NCBI GenBank assembly: GCA_036937835.1
Contig: CM072877.1
Coordinates: 17,228,001 to 17,292,000 of the forward strand
Length of the DNA: 64,000 bases
Reading direction: 5' to 3'
DNA from: Pampus argenteus
Lineage: Eukaryota; Chordata; Actinopteri; Scombriformes; Stromateidae
A program made the position numbers and the translations under genes. Positions 24,418 to 39,400 of the stretch are shown here, piece by piece (the stretch's first letter is position 1; the number at the start of each line of letters is the position of its first letter). The notes under the pieces are model-generated. The model searched no databases. It saw only the letters and a program-made list of their open reading frames with translations, and had not been told where the DNA came from.

Positions 24418-27400
24418 GTGAGGTTGTGCAAACACACACACATGGAGTACATTATACACAGTCTTACAGAGCATTACCATTTCTGGCCTTCATTAAAGCA
24501 TCCGTGCACAGGTAGGAGGAGTTATTCCAGGCGTCAGAAACATCCACACTAATCCAAGTCTGAAATGTTCCCTCAGAAATTGGTGGAGACCAAAACAGAG
24601 CCAAAAGGAGAATGAATATTGGACTTAAAGAGGGTGAACAGACACTCCAAGTGAATGATTATGTTGCTCCAGATCTGCTGGATGTGTTAATAGGAAAGTG
24701 TTTGCTGACACGTTCACCATAAGGACCTAAAAAGAAGGAGATAATATGTCAATGTTGTGTTTAAAACTTGACACTGTCATGAGTTCTGCTGTATGTATCT
24801 GTAGCTAACGATTATGCTTTGAAGAAGCCTGATAAAACACTCAGCATTTTAAATGAGTTTTTCTTTTGGATTAATTGGCGGATGAAGCTATGATGCTGTG
24901 ATTAGTTCCCAGTTGGGACAACAGAGCATTTTGAATTTGCTCTGATTTGCTCCTCTGACTGGCCTCTTCACCATGGCAACACTGGCTGAGGCTCATGCAG
25001 TGGTCCAAGAAGTATTTCAATCCTTTGCCTAAATCCTTTCTATATTTTTCTTATCATCAACAATACTCATGTCTAGAGCCAAACCAACCATGAATTGATC
25101 CTACTCAGAAGTATAGTTTATGTGTGTGTATCCAAACCTTAATATATCTTATTCCTCTGTGCTGTAGACCTCTGTTGTTGATGGTGATCTGCTGCTTCAC
25201 CCCAAAGACTACTGTTCTGTTCTTGTTGCACTGCATATTACAACCTTTGCAATAAAGTTCATGTAGTATTGAATCGTAGTGTTTTTAGTCACCTCATATA
25301 TACTAAAGTGTATATGTGTTGTCTATAAGCTTCTGTGTCATCGTATTATTTATGAACTCAATTTTAACAACCGGTTTTCATCCCACTTAATCTCTGGCAT
25401 TGTTGCGCATGAGGTTTGAGGTTATTAAAGCATTCATTTCCCTTCCCTCCGTGTTGCTACGGTAGGTCACCACTTCTACAGGAAGCAAATGTTTTTCCTG
25501 CCGCTCATCAGCCGAGAGAGACAAATGGATGGAGAATCTGAGGAGAGCAGTACAACCCAATAAGGTAAGCATGTGAATACACAAGCGAGATGAGGCTGTG
25601 TGAAGTAATCAACCCTGAGTTCGCGTACAAATGTCCTAATTCCAAATTACACATTTCTACACTGCTACAAATATAAAAGCAACGAGCTATATGCTGCCGT
25701 AACTCATACAGCATTTTAAATCCAGCTGTGATTCCTCCTCGCGCTGTTCATCTCATGACAGGAGGACATAGGTTACAGGAAAAAAAACAAAAAAAAAACT
25801 TCAAGACTGTTTTCTCCTGTGTGCATCAACACCATCTGCAATCCTGAGAAACACAGCTGTGTCAGAGGGAGAGTGACAAACATATCAAGCCAAGAAGTAG
25901 TCCTAATCTCACAGCATCTTCACTCCTTCATCTGCCATTATTTAGCAAATTACTCACTAATTAGAACTTTGAAAAAAAAAAAAAAGTTCCCTAATAGCGT
26001 TTAAAGTCCTCATTATCCTCAGTAGCAACGTGCTATGTCTCTGTGTTTGCTTTGCATTTTTAATTATGCTCTGATTTTGAGAGATTAGATGTTCAGTGAG
26101 GTTTTTTTTTTTTTTTTTTGGCAAATGTAAAAGATGGAAACGGATTTAGAATTATTTGTAGTCCTCTGCAATTTTACTCGTCAAAGAGTCGTTTTATTTG
26201 CTGAAAATATATATATATTTTTGCTTTCTAAGGATCGAGAGCCAACCTCAATAACCTTTTTATACCACGATATAATCAGTACAAATGAAACACAGTGGTC
26301 TACATGCTGAACCTGCACAATCTAACTCCTGTTAAAGAAGGTGGATAATTATGGGCAATTATGATAATAAGAAATTTGCAAAGGGTGTCATCTATATGGG
26401 ATGGTGTTTGACAGCAAATACATGAAGTTCAATTTCTATTTGGCTGTATGGAGCACCTGTATTTACACTAATGTAAATAAAGGTGCAAATAATAAAAGTC
26501 AAGTAATAATCAACATCCTGCAAGAGGTGTGAGTCTACAGGAGAAAGAGGGACATTTAGGGACAAGAAGAAGAAGAAGAAGAAGAAGAAGAAGAAGAAGA
26601 CCGTGTTTGATGAAACATTGTTGATTTCCTATTTAGTAGAGTTGTCCTTTCCAATCAGGGTGTGCTGGCTGACTCAGCACATGAATTATGCAAGTCAATG
26701 TAATCTGGCATGTTTGGATAGAGATAAATAAAGAAAGGGAAACGGTTGCATATCACTGCCAATGCCTGAAGGAGGAGTTGTTCTCTGGATTTGTGTAGGA
26801 TGGACCTGGAAATATGGAACAAGCGCTTGAGATGTGGTGCAATAATGCAACAACACGAGACCGATTAGGAGATGAATCTGACATTTTCTGGATAAACGGG
26901 TGGAAAATGTGGGAATTCGGAGTGAAGAAAAATGTGAAATAAAAGTTTCTTTTCGTGGCGGATAGAAAGGGCCCTAACATGTTATTTTAAGAGCTATGAA
27001 AAATACCGCTGCACTTTTATTAGGAGAGTAATGTGGAAAGACTCTGATATCGCTTTGACATATCAGAGACGGTGAGACATGATCCTCTTGAGCCACACGT
27101 CTCCTGATGTTTCTCACAGTAGCCTATATACTTTTTTTTTTTTTAAAGCCCTGACTTTTAGCTTTCATCTCATGAGGGATACACCTCAAATTACCCACAA
27201 ACACGTTAAAGATGAGATGAAATGTTTTCCAGAGTTCATATTAGAAAGAATTTAATTATCGAGAGCCATAACAACATTCAAAGATGATTCAATTTTGTCA
27301 CGTAGGACAGTGCTTTGGTGGACAATGTGAAAAGCATCCAGATAATGTTGAGTTTTCTTAAGAATAGCTGCCAGTATTTCAAACATCCAGCGCTCTCCTT

Positions 27401-30400
27401 GAGATTAAGAGAGGCTCCGGTATTTCTTTCTAATAATGTAATTATAAATTCCTCTTTTCCTCACCTCATTTTCAGAGACACTTCTTTAAGGCAAACTTAA
27501 TAATGGACCAAAAATATGCCCTGCTCTTAGCAAATATCAATTGATGACATAAGAATGGATGAGCACTCTGTCGAATAATGGAGCAGATTTTTGTTGCTCT
27601 TTAAAGACATGAAACAGAGAAGAGAGGATTTTAAATTGCTGCTGTGAAGTGATGAAGTACGTTCTGACGTCTTTTGAAATGGGAAAACTTCAATGTCAGA
27701 GTTTGAAGCAGGCAGAGTTTGATTTATTTAGTTTGTTAGGTTGTTGAATCAGTTCTCAGGTCAGTTATTGTCATTCTGTGCATGCACAAAAATCATTTTT
27801 CTCTTGAAGTTCCCATTAGTGTGGTTATTGGTAAAAAATGATTTTTAAAGACCTTACTTAACCACTACTTATCATCTGCCGTCTCCAGGACAACAGTCGC
27901 CGGGTGGAGAACCTGTTGAGGCTTTGGATCATCGAGGCCAAGGACCTGCCGGCCAAAAAGAAATACTTCTGCGAGCTTTGTCTCGATGACTCACTCTACG
28001 CTCGCACCACGTGTAAACTCAAGAGTGACAATGTCTTCTGGGGAGAGCACTTTGAGTTCAATAACCTGCCTGCTGTCAAGAGCATCACGGCCCACCTGTA
28101 CAAAGACACAGACAAGAAGAAAAAGAAAGACAAGAACAATTACATTGGACTCGTCAATATCCCCATCGCAGCTGTTACTGGACGACAGTTTATGGAGAAG
28201 TGGTATCCGGTCAGCACGCCCAATCCCCCAAAGGGCAAGACAACTGGACCTATGATCAGGATCAAGGCACGCTATCAGAGTATGAACATCCTTCCTATGG
28301 AGATGTACAAGGAGTTTGCAGAGTACACCACCAATAACTACATGCTGCTGTGCTCGGTGCTCGAGCCTGGGATTAGCGTCAAGAACAAGGAGGAGATGGC
28401 GTGTGCACTGGTGCACATACTACAAAGCACTGGCAAGGCCAAGGTACGTACCGATAGCAAGATTTATATCCATTTTCCCCACGTTGTTACTCTCCAGAAC
28501 ATCAGACCATTATCTTTCTATGAGTACTGACAAGACATTATAATGTACAGAGAGGTTAACTGTCCCTCCGCTGCCTGTTCATCTTGTGAACTCTTGACCC
28601 CTACAGCTGTAAAATTCAGACAAAGACCAGACAGACAGGTGATTTCCTCTTGCTGCACCAGCCTGAATTACATTTTTAACTCAAGCTAATCCCTTACATG
28701 TATGCCCTGCAGTGCTTCATGGCATACCAATGCAGGACAGAAGCATCACATACCTACGACTGTCTGCAGCATTGCGAGCTTCGGGAGATTAGTCGACCAC
28801 AGTGGGATCTAAGTGTCCCGTGACAGCAGGCCGTTGGACTCAGATAATCTTCCATCCATCCAAAATAGCAGTAAAACAACTGTTGACCCTGCACATGCAA
28901 ACAGCATGAGTATGAGATGAGAAGGAAAGAAAGTTATGAAAATAAAGATGTTAATCATTTTTTCTAAACAAAAGTGACAATAATTCTGCTTTGATTTGCT
29001 GCTGTTTTACATCATTGTAAACGATATTTTATAAGATATTTGGAGATTAGTCAAGATAAGTCAAATTGTGTTTTCTGATATTTGATAGACCACAAAGTGA
29101 TTTGCAGACTAATTCATGAAAATAATTAGTTGCATCCTCAAAGTAATTTTCATAATATGATAAAAAGAATAAATAAATGGATTAATTTGAATTTATTTGA
29201 AAATATTTTTGGCCATCTATAAAAATTAGGACAGGGAATAGGCATCTCGTTGTCCTCGTCATTGAAGACTGAAATAACTACTAGATCAGCTTCAGGCTGC
29301 TTTCATCACTGCAGCATCAACTTCGTCAGTTGCCAGCGACCACTTTGCCTCAATTTAGCTTTCGTCACGACATCCCGTCAGCAGAGCTTTGAAACTTTCT
29401 TTGACTTCATCGCAGCTCAGCCGAATGATAAACGATTAGTGCTTAAGAAGTGATGTCTATCCACACTGTACAGCCAGTCTGCGGGTTTAGGCTCAGGACT
29501 GATAGCTGCTGATTGATGGAGGAGAGGGCCTCTGCAGCTCCCCGGAGACATGGTCACATCCTTAATTACTTTCAATTAATCCCCACCTTCTGTGCAAAGC
29601 ACTAAAACTTTTACTTCTTTCTCACCTCCCAGCCTCACTCCCCGGCTGGTTTTCTGGAAGCTGGGGACACAATGCTTGTAAAACATAATCGGCACCAGAG
29701 ATAGTATTTCAAGGTTGCTTATCATGAGAGAGAGACCCTCAAATAATGACCCTCACGACATCTGTGTTCAAGACACTGCATACAAACCCTCTTAATTTTA
29801 CCTTTGTGGGGCTGTTAATACGGAGAAAAGCTGCAGTTTACTTTAAAGAAACAAAGCCTTTGGATTGACGTAAACGGGAACAATTGATGAAAGCTTTGCA
29901 GAAGTGTCGAGTGCCGGCGCTGTTAGCTTCGTTTCCGAAAGAGACTTTCGTCATTCTAGACATTATGAAGTGGTCTGACATATTTAGGCTCTACACCCAC
30001 GCACTCGAGTGCATGTTTTCGCTTGAACCTTGATGGATAGAGCGGTCAAGTCAAGCCAAATACAGCACATAGCCCCTACCAATAAACCACTTATCCTAAA
30101 ATATTCTCAAGGGTTTATTAGAATATCCTTTGATGCTGCATAGATGTAGCACATACCATGGCCTATGTTGCATTGTTTGGTCATCTACAATCCCAATGAA
30201 GTCATTTTCTCATCTGCTGTCAAGCATGGTGCAGCTTTTCCTAATATTGATGAGTTTTAGATCAACTCCAGAAAATCCTGTAATCCTGGTTTTATTGTTT
30301 TCCTGCAAATGTTTAATCAAGCTTTGTGTTAATATGTATCCTCCCCCTCCCCTCCTCCTCCCTGGTATTCTTATAGTCGATATCTATTGCTATATTTCGG

Positions 30401-33400
30401 AGAGGAAAGCAGAGACTTTTTGCATTACGCTCGCATAAAATAGCCACACAGTAGCACACAACACACACTTCCTGACGCCCAGCAGGGGTTAACAGGAGAT
30501 GCAGCAGTAACTCTTTGAAGCGCTGCTGATGGATGGAGTAAGTTTTGCTGATGTGCGTCGTGTTTAATCACCTGTGTACAGGTGGGGAGCAGCTTCTAAT
30601 TGCAGCTGGCTTATTGTTAAGAGATGCAGATTGCAGGTTGTAACTGTCATTAGTACGCAACATTTCCAGACTTCTGTTTCTTCCTGTGTCACTTTATCAC
30701 CCATCAGCAAATAATTACACCCCGCATGTTTCGCTCCGTTGCGCACACACACGCACCTTCTCCCTTGTTCTCCCTCCTCCACTTTCCATCTTTGTCTTCC
30801 CTCATATCTCTCTTTCACGCGTCATTGCGTCTTGAGGCCAAAGCTCTCTGGAGAGATGTCATTACTGATGCTGTATTGATGTCTGGATGCATTGGTGAGC
30901 ACAACAGGCACGCCCTGCATCGCCACACAGATGCTGACTTTATGCACACACACCTTATGTATAATCACAAGACATTAGGAGGTGATTTCAGGTCATTTAT
31001 TTAATTTTATGCTCGAATAAGTCAGCCTTGCAGTGCTATTAAGATATATATGGTGTGAGATTATGTGGAACTATGGGTGTGGGTTGAAATAAAAACACTG
31101 ATGTTTGATATTAAGCCTGGAAATTCAGCTGAAGATCAAAATGAGAAATCTAATCGTAATATTTCTGCAGATTTCCTAACGGTGGATACCAGGTCGCCTC
31201 CTGCCCTGTAGGAAATGCTGTTATGTCCACACACACTAACAGCACTAATAAAAGCCCCGCAGTAACAACAGCAACCCTCGGCTGAAGTTCACCTTTCTTT
31301 CATCTGAAAATATCCACTCCTGGCATGAATCCTCTGCGTTATCGATCTAGTCTTCTCGACGCCTCGGCCGTCAGGAAGATGATGTTCTAATTTTGTTGCT
31401 GCTCCCCCTCCGCCACGCCGACTGTTGAAGGCAACGATAAGGAGGATTTATCCTCATGATAACTGGCCAGAAGGAGGGTGGCGTTCTGGTTATTATGCCA
31501 TCACCTTTTTTTTTATGTTACTGCTCCTGAAGGTAAACTAACAGCCCTGTTTAAGAGGACAAAATATGACCCTCTGTTTTCCTACATCCTCTGTGGTGAA
31601 TTGTGGTCGCCGGTTCGGAGCACAGTTCTTCTCTGACAGTTATGTTAAGCACAAGCATCTTATTCATGCATTCAGTGCTGTCATCAGTGGGCAGCGATGC
31701 TCATCACCACAGCTGTGGCACACGGGCACAGTTTGTGGCACGCACATAATACGGTGTGACAAATCATTTATTAACATGACATGAAGGGCTTCAGTAGTCC
31801 TGTATTCCTCTGGCCTTTATTTAACATGGCTTTGAATGAATCAGTTATCCCCTGAGAGGGCCACTGAGTGTTCATACCATACTAGCCACTTGTCAATACC
31901 CTCTCTATTAACAGAGAAGTTGCCAGTATTGTTGTGTTCCCCTCATGACACACAGAGGACAGAAGAGAGCAGTCAGCTTGTCATATGCTCCAACCAGAAC
32001 AGGAAATACACTCAAAGCATATCATTGCACTTCTTCACCCTCCTCATAGTCTTTCCTGTAAAATGTGTACTGCAAAAGAAATGCATCATATTCTCAGACT
32101 GTTTAATAATTCACGGTTGATTATATTGACTATAGCCTGATAGCATGGCATGATGGAGGAAAAGGTAGAAAGATCCAAACAGACAAAGGTGAAGATACCG
32201 AAGATGAGGAGGGGTAGACAAACATTCGGCTGAACAACATGATTCTCAACACGTAGATCTGAAAAGCCTCCTGTTGGCTGCGTTGGCACTAAGAAAACGT
32301 CTCTCCCTCCGCGTACATATCAAGCTCCAAATCAAGCGCTGAAATATATATATATATATATATATAAAAAGAGCAAAAATCAATAGATCCTTCACATAAG
32401 TAAAATAAAATAATGTGAATAAGATCTGGTGATTTGTACTTCATCACATTGTTTTTCCACAGGTCACTTTTGATCGTCCAGGTTTTCTTTTGCCTGGAGG
32501 AGTCCATCTCAGCACAGCCTTTAAGAAGCGATCTGCCTGTTTTTTTGTTTGTTTTTGAAGCATGTGCAGTGTGCAGCATTTGATAATGATGATAATAACC
32601 ACAACTTTTGGTTTCTGACTAAACGCCTGCAAAGCTGAAGACATCCCCGCCAGCCTCAGCTGTACTTTGTGTTCACTGTAGCGCTAATTAACAAATGAAA
32701 GCATGCTGACCCGCCAAAATAAGATAGTGGACATGGTAAACATTATACATGTTAAATATCAGCATGTTGTCACTGTGAACATGTTAACATGATATTATCT
32801 TTAACACAGAGCCGTTTGCATGGCTGTACACTCTCAGTCTTATTTTTAACTGTGTGTTTGAGAAATAATGAGCATATGAGATTTGATGTTGATGTTGCAG
32901 TGGGCAATATTTCCATATTATAATGAAATATGCATTACAGGGCACTGCAGACTAATAACATCAGCACTTAATATAACAGACACCCACGCAGAAACATAGA
33001 CAGGAAATGTACACAGCAAGTCTTTAAACATGATGTTTGGAAGCTGATGACACTTACTGTAAGACCCCCTCCAGTCAAATTTATCTTCATAACGATCATA
33101 TGCACTAGCAGCTAAATCAGTCGAGATACAGTCTTTCTTGTTTTTGTGTTGATGAATGACAGGCCTCTGTGCCTATGGGAGGAGCAGCTTCCATTTCCAT
33201 TCAGCCTCCAGTCTCCGTCAACCCAATGTGACCCTCACAGGAAGAGCTGCAGGCTGTAATACTGTAATACTAGCCACCAGTCACCAGGGAGAGAGACCAG
33301 GGGAGGCAGGGAGAGAAATGGAGAGGAGAGGAGAGGAGAGGAGAGGAGAGGAGAGGAGAGGAGAGGAGAGGAGAGGAGAGGAGAGGAGAGGAGAGGAGAG

Positions 33401-36400
33401 GAGAGGAGAGGAGAGGAGAGGAGAGGAGAGGAGAGGATGCAGTGGTTCCTGTTTTCTTGCCCTAGGCTTGAAAACCAGGCTCATCGATCAGTCAAATTGT
33501 TAATGTAATAGGGTTTCTTTTTCCTCCTCACATTCAATTTGTTGCCGCCTCATCCATCTGTTATAAAAACCCAATTATTGAACCCAAACTTTGTTATTTT
33601 AAATAACCTAAATGGGTGTTGCTCCCTTTGTTGGATGTATATTTACCTGAATATCAATGCTTAAAGCATCAACAGGTTATTTCCATTGCGTTTTCATTTT
33701 CTTATCAATTCCATTAGTTCTGCAGTCCAATAATGACATTTTTCTTATCTATTGACAAGATTAAAAAAAACCCAATCTATTAACAAATTGAAGAGAAATT
33801 AATATGTTTACTCGTGTTGGAATATAATCTGATCTATCTGATCATAATTTTGTTGTTTTTTCCAATCTCAGTATGAGCTTGAGTTTTTTTTTTATAGTTC
33901 AGCTGAATAGAGATGTGAGCGCTGCACAAACGTGGGCTGTGCGTTGTGGTGATTAAATCGTTGTGTGTGAAGCAGTGCACTGGACACGATTTTATGAGTT
34001 TTTCCTGGTAAGTAAGCTCATCTACAGGGAGCTTCTCATTTTTTTTTTTTTTTTTTTTTTTTTGTCCTACTATTTATTAGATCTGATCAGCCACTTTCCA
34101 TTTTCTACCCTCCACCCCGACCCCATCTTCATATCAACCTCTTTTCTCTCTTTTTTCGAGGCATGGTTTAGCTGATGAGATGTGGCAGCGATACAGCGAG
34201 TGTTCTACTTCTCCTTATTAGCACTGAAGCAGAGGGAGGAGGAGGAGCAGGCTGCAGGATTGAGGGAGTCAGAGACGAGGCTGAAGGAGGAGTGGAGGGA
34301 AAAGAAAGGAGATCCAGTATCTTTGTCTATCAGACCCAGGTCCAACCAGGGTTATACTCATGTTGATTTTATGTTTGAAAGAGTCATTTCCAACCTTTCA
34401 GCCAGTCACTGGTTTCCAATATATCCAAATGACTGGTAATCTGACTTTTCCTCTAGCGCCATCATGAGGTCAAAATTTTTGTGGTTTATGACCAAATACC
34501 CTTTAAAACTAATAACATTTGCTTCATCTTAAGCTGTATTTTGTGTTTCATGTTAATTGGTTTGTTTGGTTTATTACCAAAAACTCTAATATATGCATAA
34601 GATACAACATATCTGGTTTTATAACCATAACTTAATAAGTCCTGGACTTATTTCCATCGTTGTCCCCGGTGGCAGCAAATGTTGGTTCTGAACCCTTAAA
34701 CTCAGACGGTGAACATACCTGTTAAACACTGGCATGTTAGTGTTGTCACTGTGAACATGTACAGCCTCACAGATCACACTAGCGTAGCTGTTCTCTTGAC
34801 AAGAAACGCACACGTTTCATTGATGTGTCCGTGAATGCAAAAGTTGTCACAATGTTCCTGCTTTCAGCTGCGTTACGATGCTGTCACAACACAACTTAAA
34901 AAAGAATCCAGGAGCTAGTCGGGTTCTGCAAATCTATTTTAGTAGCAAACTAGTTGCCAACCGGAAGGAATCTTAAAAACATACGGTGAAAAAATATGAT
35001 ATATGTTTTTTTAGTTGCAAGCTGACACGTTTGCAGGCTCAACAAATATCTACCCTCAGCGTGTCACTGCGAGAGATTACTGTTAGAGGTGGCCGGATGT
35101 CATTTTTGTTTGAGATTAGCAACAGAAATATTTCAGATTTTACTCTTTGAGTCTTTGATGTCTCTCTCAGTTTCCCTCCGTCTCTCTCTCTCTCTCTCCC
35201 TCCATTTCATCTGACCATCCTCTCTAATCAGGCCTGGATTTGCTTCGCTTCAGCGGCTACATAAGCAGTGCAGAGAGAGGAGAGGAGAGGAGAGGAGAGG
35301 AGAGGAGAGGAGAGGAGAGGAGAGGAGAGGAGAGGAGAGGAGAGGAGAGGAGAGGAGAGGAGAGGAGAGGAGAGGAGAGGAGAGGAGAGGAGAGGAGAGG
35401 AGAGGAGAGGAGAGGAGAGGAGTAGAGGTTAGAGGAAAGATCATAATTGGGATGACATTTTATTCCAATAAAAAAAACCAAGACCCCTGGTCTAATGATG
35501 GGATGGGTGTCCATACACCAGAAAAGGTCAAGCTTCCTGAGGCGTCTCTGTGTGCTGTTGTCTGCTGCATGTTTTATTTATAATAATCACGTGCCGCTCA
35601 CTGTCCACTGACTTCTTGACAAAATATGACTTGAAGATGTCAAATCCATTGTTTAAAAAATATTCTTTTACAGTTGCCGTAATACCGTTTGTGTCAAGAA
35701 ACAAGCAAAACATCGCCTAGATTGTTATGCTGTTTTGTCTCAATAGCACAAACTCACATACTGAAACATATTCATAAAAAAAAAGCTTCTCAAATGCGAC
35801 ACCCTGGATTTAAATTAAATATATATTGACATGCGCATGTGTTAAATTTAGGTTTGCTGTGTGTGTGTGTGGAATGTGCAAATGTATTAAACAAAAAGGC
35901 TCCTTTTCGCTGCACATCAGTGGATGATTGGCTCCCTGTGGTGCATCTTTGATTAGCCGCGTAACAGGTTTCTGCTGCAGCTATAGAGACTGTCTGAGAG
36001 GCTCCGTCTCATTTTTTCCGCCTCCACCTCTGTTTTTTTTAAAGATCACCAGTCTGTCTCTTCTTCCTCTCCTTCTCTATTTCTCTCTGTACATCTGTCA
36101 CTTGCTTCTCTTCTCCCTCGCTGCTACGCTGGTTTCCCTAGTTTAACAAGATGCCAGGGGACTTGCATGAGAGTACACCCAGAAATTTGTTGAAGGATCT
36201 AAACAAGAGAATGATTCATCCCCAGATGGCTTCATTTCCATCTCTGCCTTTCAGACTTTGAATTTTTGGGAGCTTTAACCCTGTAAAGCCCAAACCATTA
36301 AATAACTTTATTGGTCCCCTTTGAAGAAACAAACCATTTATGGATATTACTTTAAACAGTTATGTAATCAAAGACAAGTAAATAATCTAATAATCATTTA

Positions 36401-39400
36401 ATCTAAATAATTCACACGTCTACGTTTAAGAAGACATGTTGTTTTTATCACGACTGTGATCGTGCAGCTTCCTCTCAAAATGCATCCATGTTTTGTCAGC
36501 TGACTTTATTTTGCAACCCACTCATTTCCGTGAGTGGCAAACAGACTCGCGGTTTGGTTTTTTTCTCCTGTCTTCATTCACTCATTTCACAGGAAAATAT
36601 GTGTCAAAATTACCCTTTGAGCGTTGGAATATAAGAGAAGCTGTTTGCTGTCGTTATATGAAAATATGAGTCCTGTCACAGTTTCTGCCTATTTTGTGGT
36701 AAACATGTGGTTCTTTCTCTACATACTGAGTTCCAGCACCAGGATATGTCACATTCAAAGACATGACATGAATAGAACAATTTTGTTTGTTTGTTTGTTT
36801 GTTTGTTGAAACCTGTTGCACCATGGCAGTGTAGTGAACTGAGACTCCATTTTGCACTCCGAGTACAGGTGCAACCGATAAATGTGATGATTGATACTTG
36901 GACTCATCAGAGAAGTTTTTGGACATATGTTGGAGTAAAAAAAAAAAAAGCTAGCTGGTGGAGGAGTCAGAAGGTGAAGTGCTGGATGTTTTCCTGCAGG
37001 AGTTGGTGGAGACTAAAAACAGAGCTAATAATCGTAGATAATAGATTCCCATCTATCAGGTGGCCAGAAACATGACTGCAAGTGAATGCTAATGCTGCTT
37101 TGTGTCTATATCAGTTTATTTTTTTATGTGTAAGTAATATACGGGAGTTGATCTGGTTGTTGTTTTTACTTCTTTCTGCAGGACTTCCTCACAGACTTGA
37201 TGATGTCCGAGGTGGACCGCTGCGGCGAGAACGAGCACCTCATCTTCAGAGAGAACACGTTAGCAACGAAGGCTATAGAGGAATACCTCAAACTGGTGGG
37301 ACAGAAGTACCTGCAGGACGCCCTCGGTGAGTCGGAGCAGAGGCCGGGACCTACTGCTGTTCATCTCAGAAAAGAAAAGAGCAAATAGTCCCCTCATCCT
37401 AAGAACCGTTTTAAAAATGAGACAACCGCAGCAACTCTTCCATCATCTCAATCTTTCATTAGTTGAACTGGATAGAGTGAAGTTAGATTACTGTTCACTG
37501 TCCCAGATTCGAGAGACAAGCAGAGAAAACGTCTACAGCAAACGCTGAACTAAACAGACGACATACACGGTTGTCAAGCTGTGACAGGCGTTGTAGGAAC
37601 TCTAAACCTCCTGACAGGACTTTGTTGAAAACTATTATGAGCGATTCTTCAACACGCTTCTACAATGTTAGTCCAAGGTTAGATCAAATGTGTTTGTCTG
37701 TCATTGCTTCCAACAACACGCACTCTGTATGCTTTCTGTGTGCTTTCCTCCCTGCCTGATTCAGAAATGTACTCGGCGCTAGTTTCATCTACAAATGGCA
37801 CAAATCCTTCCTGGCAGTCATCACTTCTCTCTCTGTATGCTGTTTATATTAACGCTCGACGTGTGTTTATGCTGTTCTCTGTGTGTGTGTGTGTCTTTTG
37901 TCTTGCTTTGCTGCCTGTTCTCTTGCACGTCTCTCTCAGGGTTGATTCAGAGAAATATCGAGGGCTGGTAGATTATGCCTCACTGCACTGGTGGAGTTTC
38001 TCTTGTTCGGTGTCTCGCTAAAAACTGTTAAAATAATTGGAAACTGTGACAGCCAAACATCTCTCGAGATCACCAGAGATAGAAGTCACACTCCTATTTC
38101 CGTTTCTATCATTTTGATTAGAGTAGAATGATAATCTTAGACTGCCAAACTAAAGATTATCACACTTTACAGTCTGTTGTCTCTCTGGAATCACAGCAGA
38201 AGTGGTTTGAGCTGATAAAACCCGGTTTGGTTTACAAGGATGCTCTGTGTCCTCGAGTCATTGTGTTTAGTGTCATAGGTCAAACTAAATTCTTTATTTA
38301 GTTTGTGGTTAGTACAATATCAATCTCTGTTCCCATCGCAACCACCTCATTATCTACAGTTCCTTTTTTTGTTCCTGCAGCGTTTGTCTGACAAGATACA
38401 CGAGGAAACCGACATCATCGTGTCTTTCTTACTTTTTCTCAGGTGAGTTCATCAAGGCTCTGTATGAGTCAGATGAGAACTGTGAAGTGGATCCGTCCAA
38501 ATGTTCATCAGGTGACCTACCAGAACACCAGAGTAACCTGAAGATGTGCTGTGAGCTGGCCTTCTGCAAAATCATCAACTCATACTGGTGAATATTGCAA
38601 CACAACGTTCAGACTTACAAGTACAAGAAAGCATAAATTATGTTTGATTGATTGCATGAACTATCACACAAATGTGCAAACAAAACATTTGTCCTGTCTT
38701 TGATTCTCAATAGTGTTTTTCCACGAGAACTGAAGGAGGTGTTTGCGTCGTGGCGGCAGGAATGCAGCAACCGGGGTCGACCGGACATCAGCGAGCGTTT
38801 GATCAGCGCGTCCTTGTTCCTGCGGTTTCTCTGTCCCGCCATCATGTCCCCGTCACTTTTTAATCTGATGCAGGAGTACCCCGATGACCGCACGGCTCGT
38901 ACACTCACACTCATCGCTAAAGTCACACAAAACCTGGCCAACTTCACCAAGTGAGTGTGGTTATTATTAAGTCATGCATTTAAATTAGTTATTTTTTAGA
39001 TAAATAAACCTTTTTCTGAAATAACATGTTCACCTTACTCCTTGTCCCTGTTTCCCTTCTTGTTCGTCTTTAGATTCGGTAACAAGGAAGAGTACATGTC
39101 CTTCATGAACCAGTTCCTGGAGCACGAGTGGACCAATATGCAACGCTTCCTGCTAGAAATCTCAAACCCAGAGACAATCTCCAACACAGCAGGCTTTGAG
39201 GGGTACATCGACCTCGGCAGGGAGCTCTCCACCCTGCACTCCCTCCTCTCTGAGGTGGTGTCTCAGCTGGACCAGGTACGGACATTTCCAAGGTCCAATA
39301 TTCTGCAAAAAATAAACTATTAAAAACCAGATTAATTAAGAGCAATTTAACTGTAATTCGTTTAGTTCATTAATATTATATCGATAAAGATAATCTGTAG

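Larger units (their letters stand above)
24418..25465 (+). other. dab2ip intron between window exons 1 and 2
   Basis: GT-AG intron of 1048 bp with no exon-like sequence. It contains a repeat relic at about 24573-24800 and a half-copy of the TTAA inverted-repeat family at 25041-25101. Confidence 0.85.
28444..37181 (+). other. dab2ip intron between exons 3 and 4 (8.7 kb)
   Basis: The largest intron inside the recognised CDS, separating the C2 exon from the arginine-finger exon. I see no coding exon on either strand. It carries repeat relics at about 28985-29145, 32600-32850, 34440-34810 and 36985-37110, two AGAGG pentamer arrays, a TA tract at 32344-32366, a poly-T at 34041-34064 and a TTTG tract near 36783-36806. 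Confidence 0.85.

Noticed and set aside
28444..28530. Exon 3 frame continuing 87 nt past its donor
   Set aside because: The GTACGT donor is strong and the join to [11 protein letters not shown] is conserved; the tail is intron read-through.
33156..33503. 115-codon open frame rich in RGEE repeats (and antisense SSPL repeats)
   Set aside because: Translation of a pure pentanucleotide array with no stop-forming unit; the same happens at 35240-35514.
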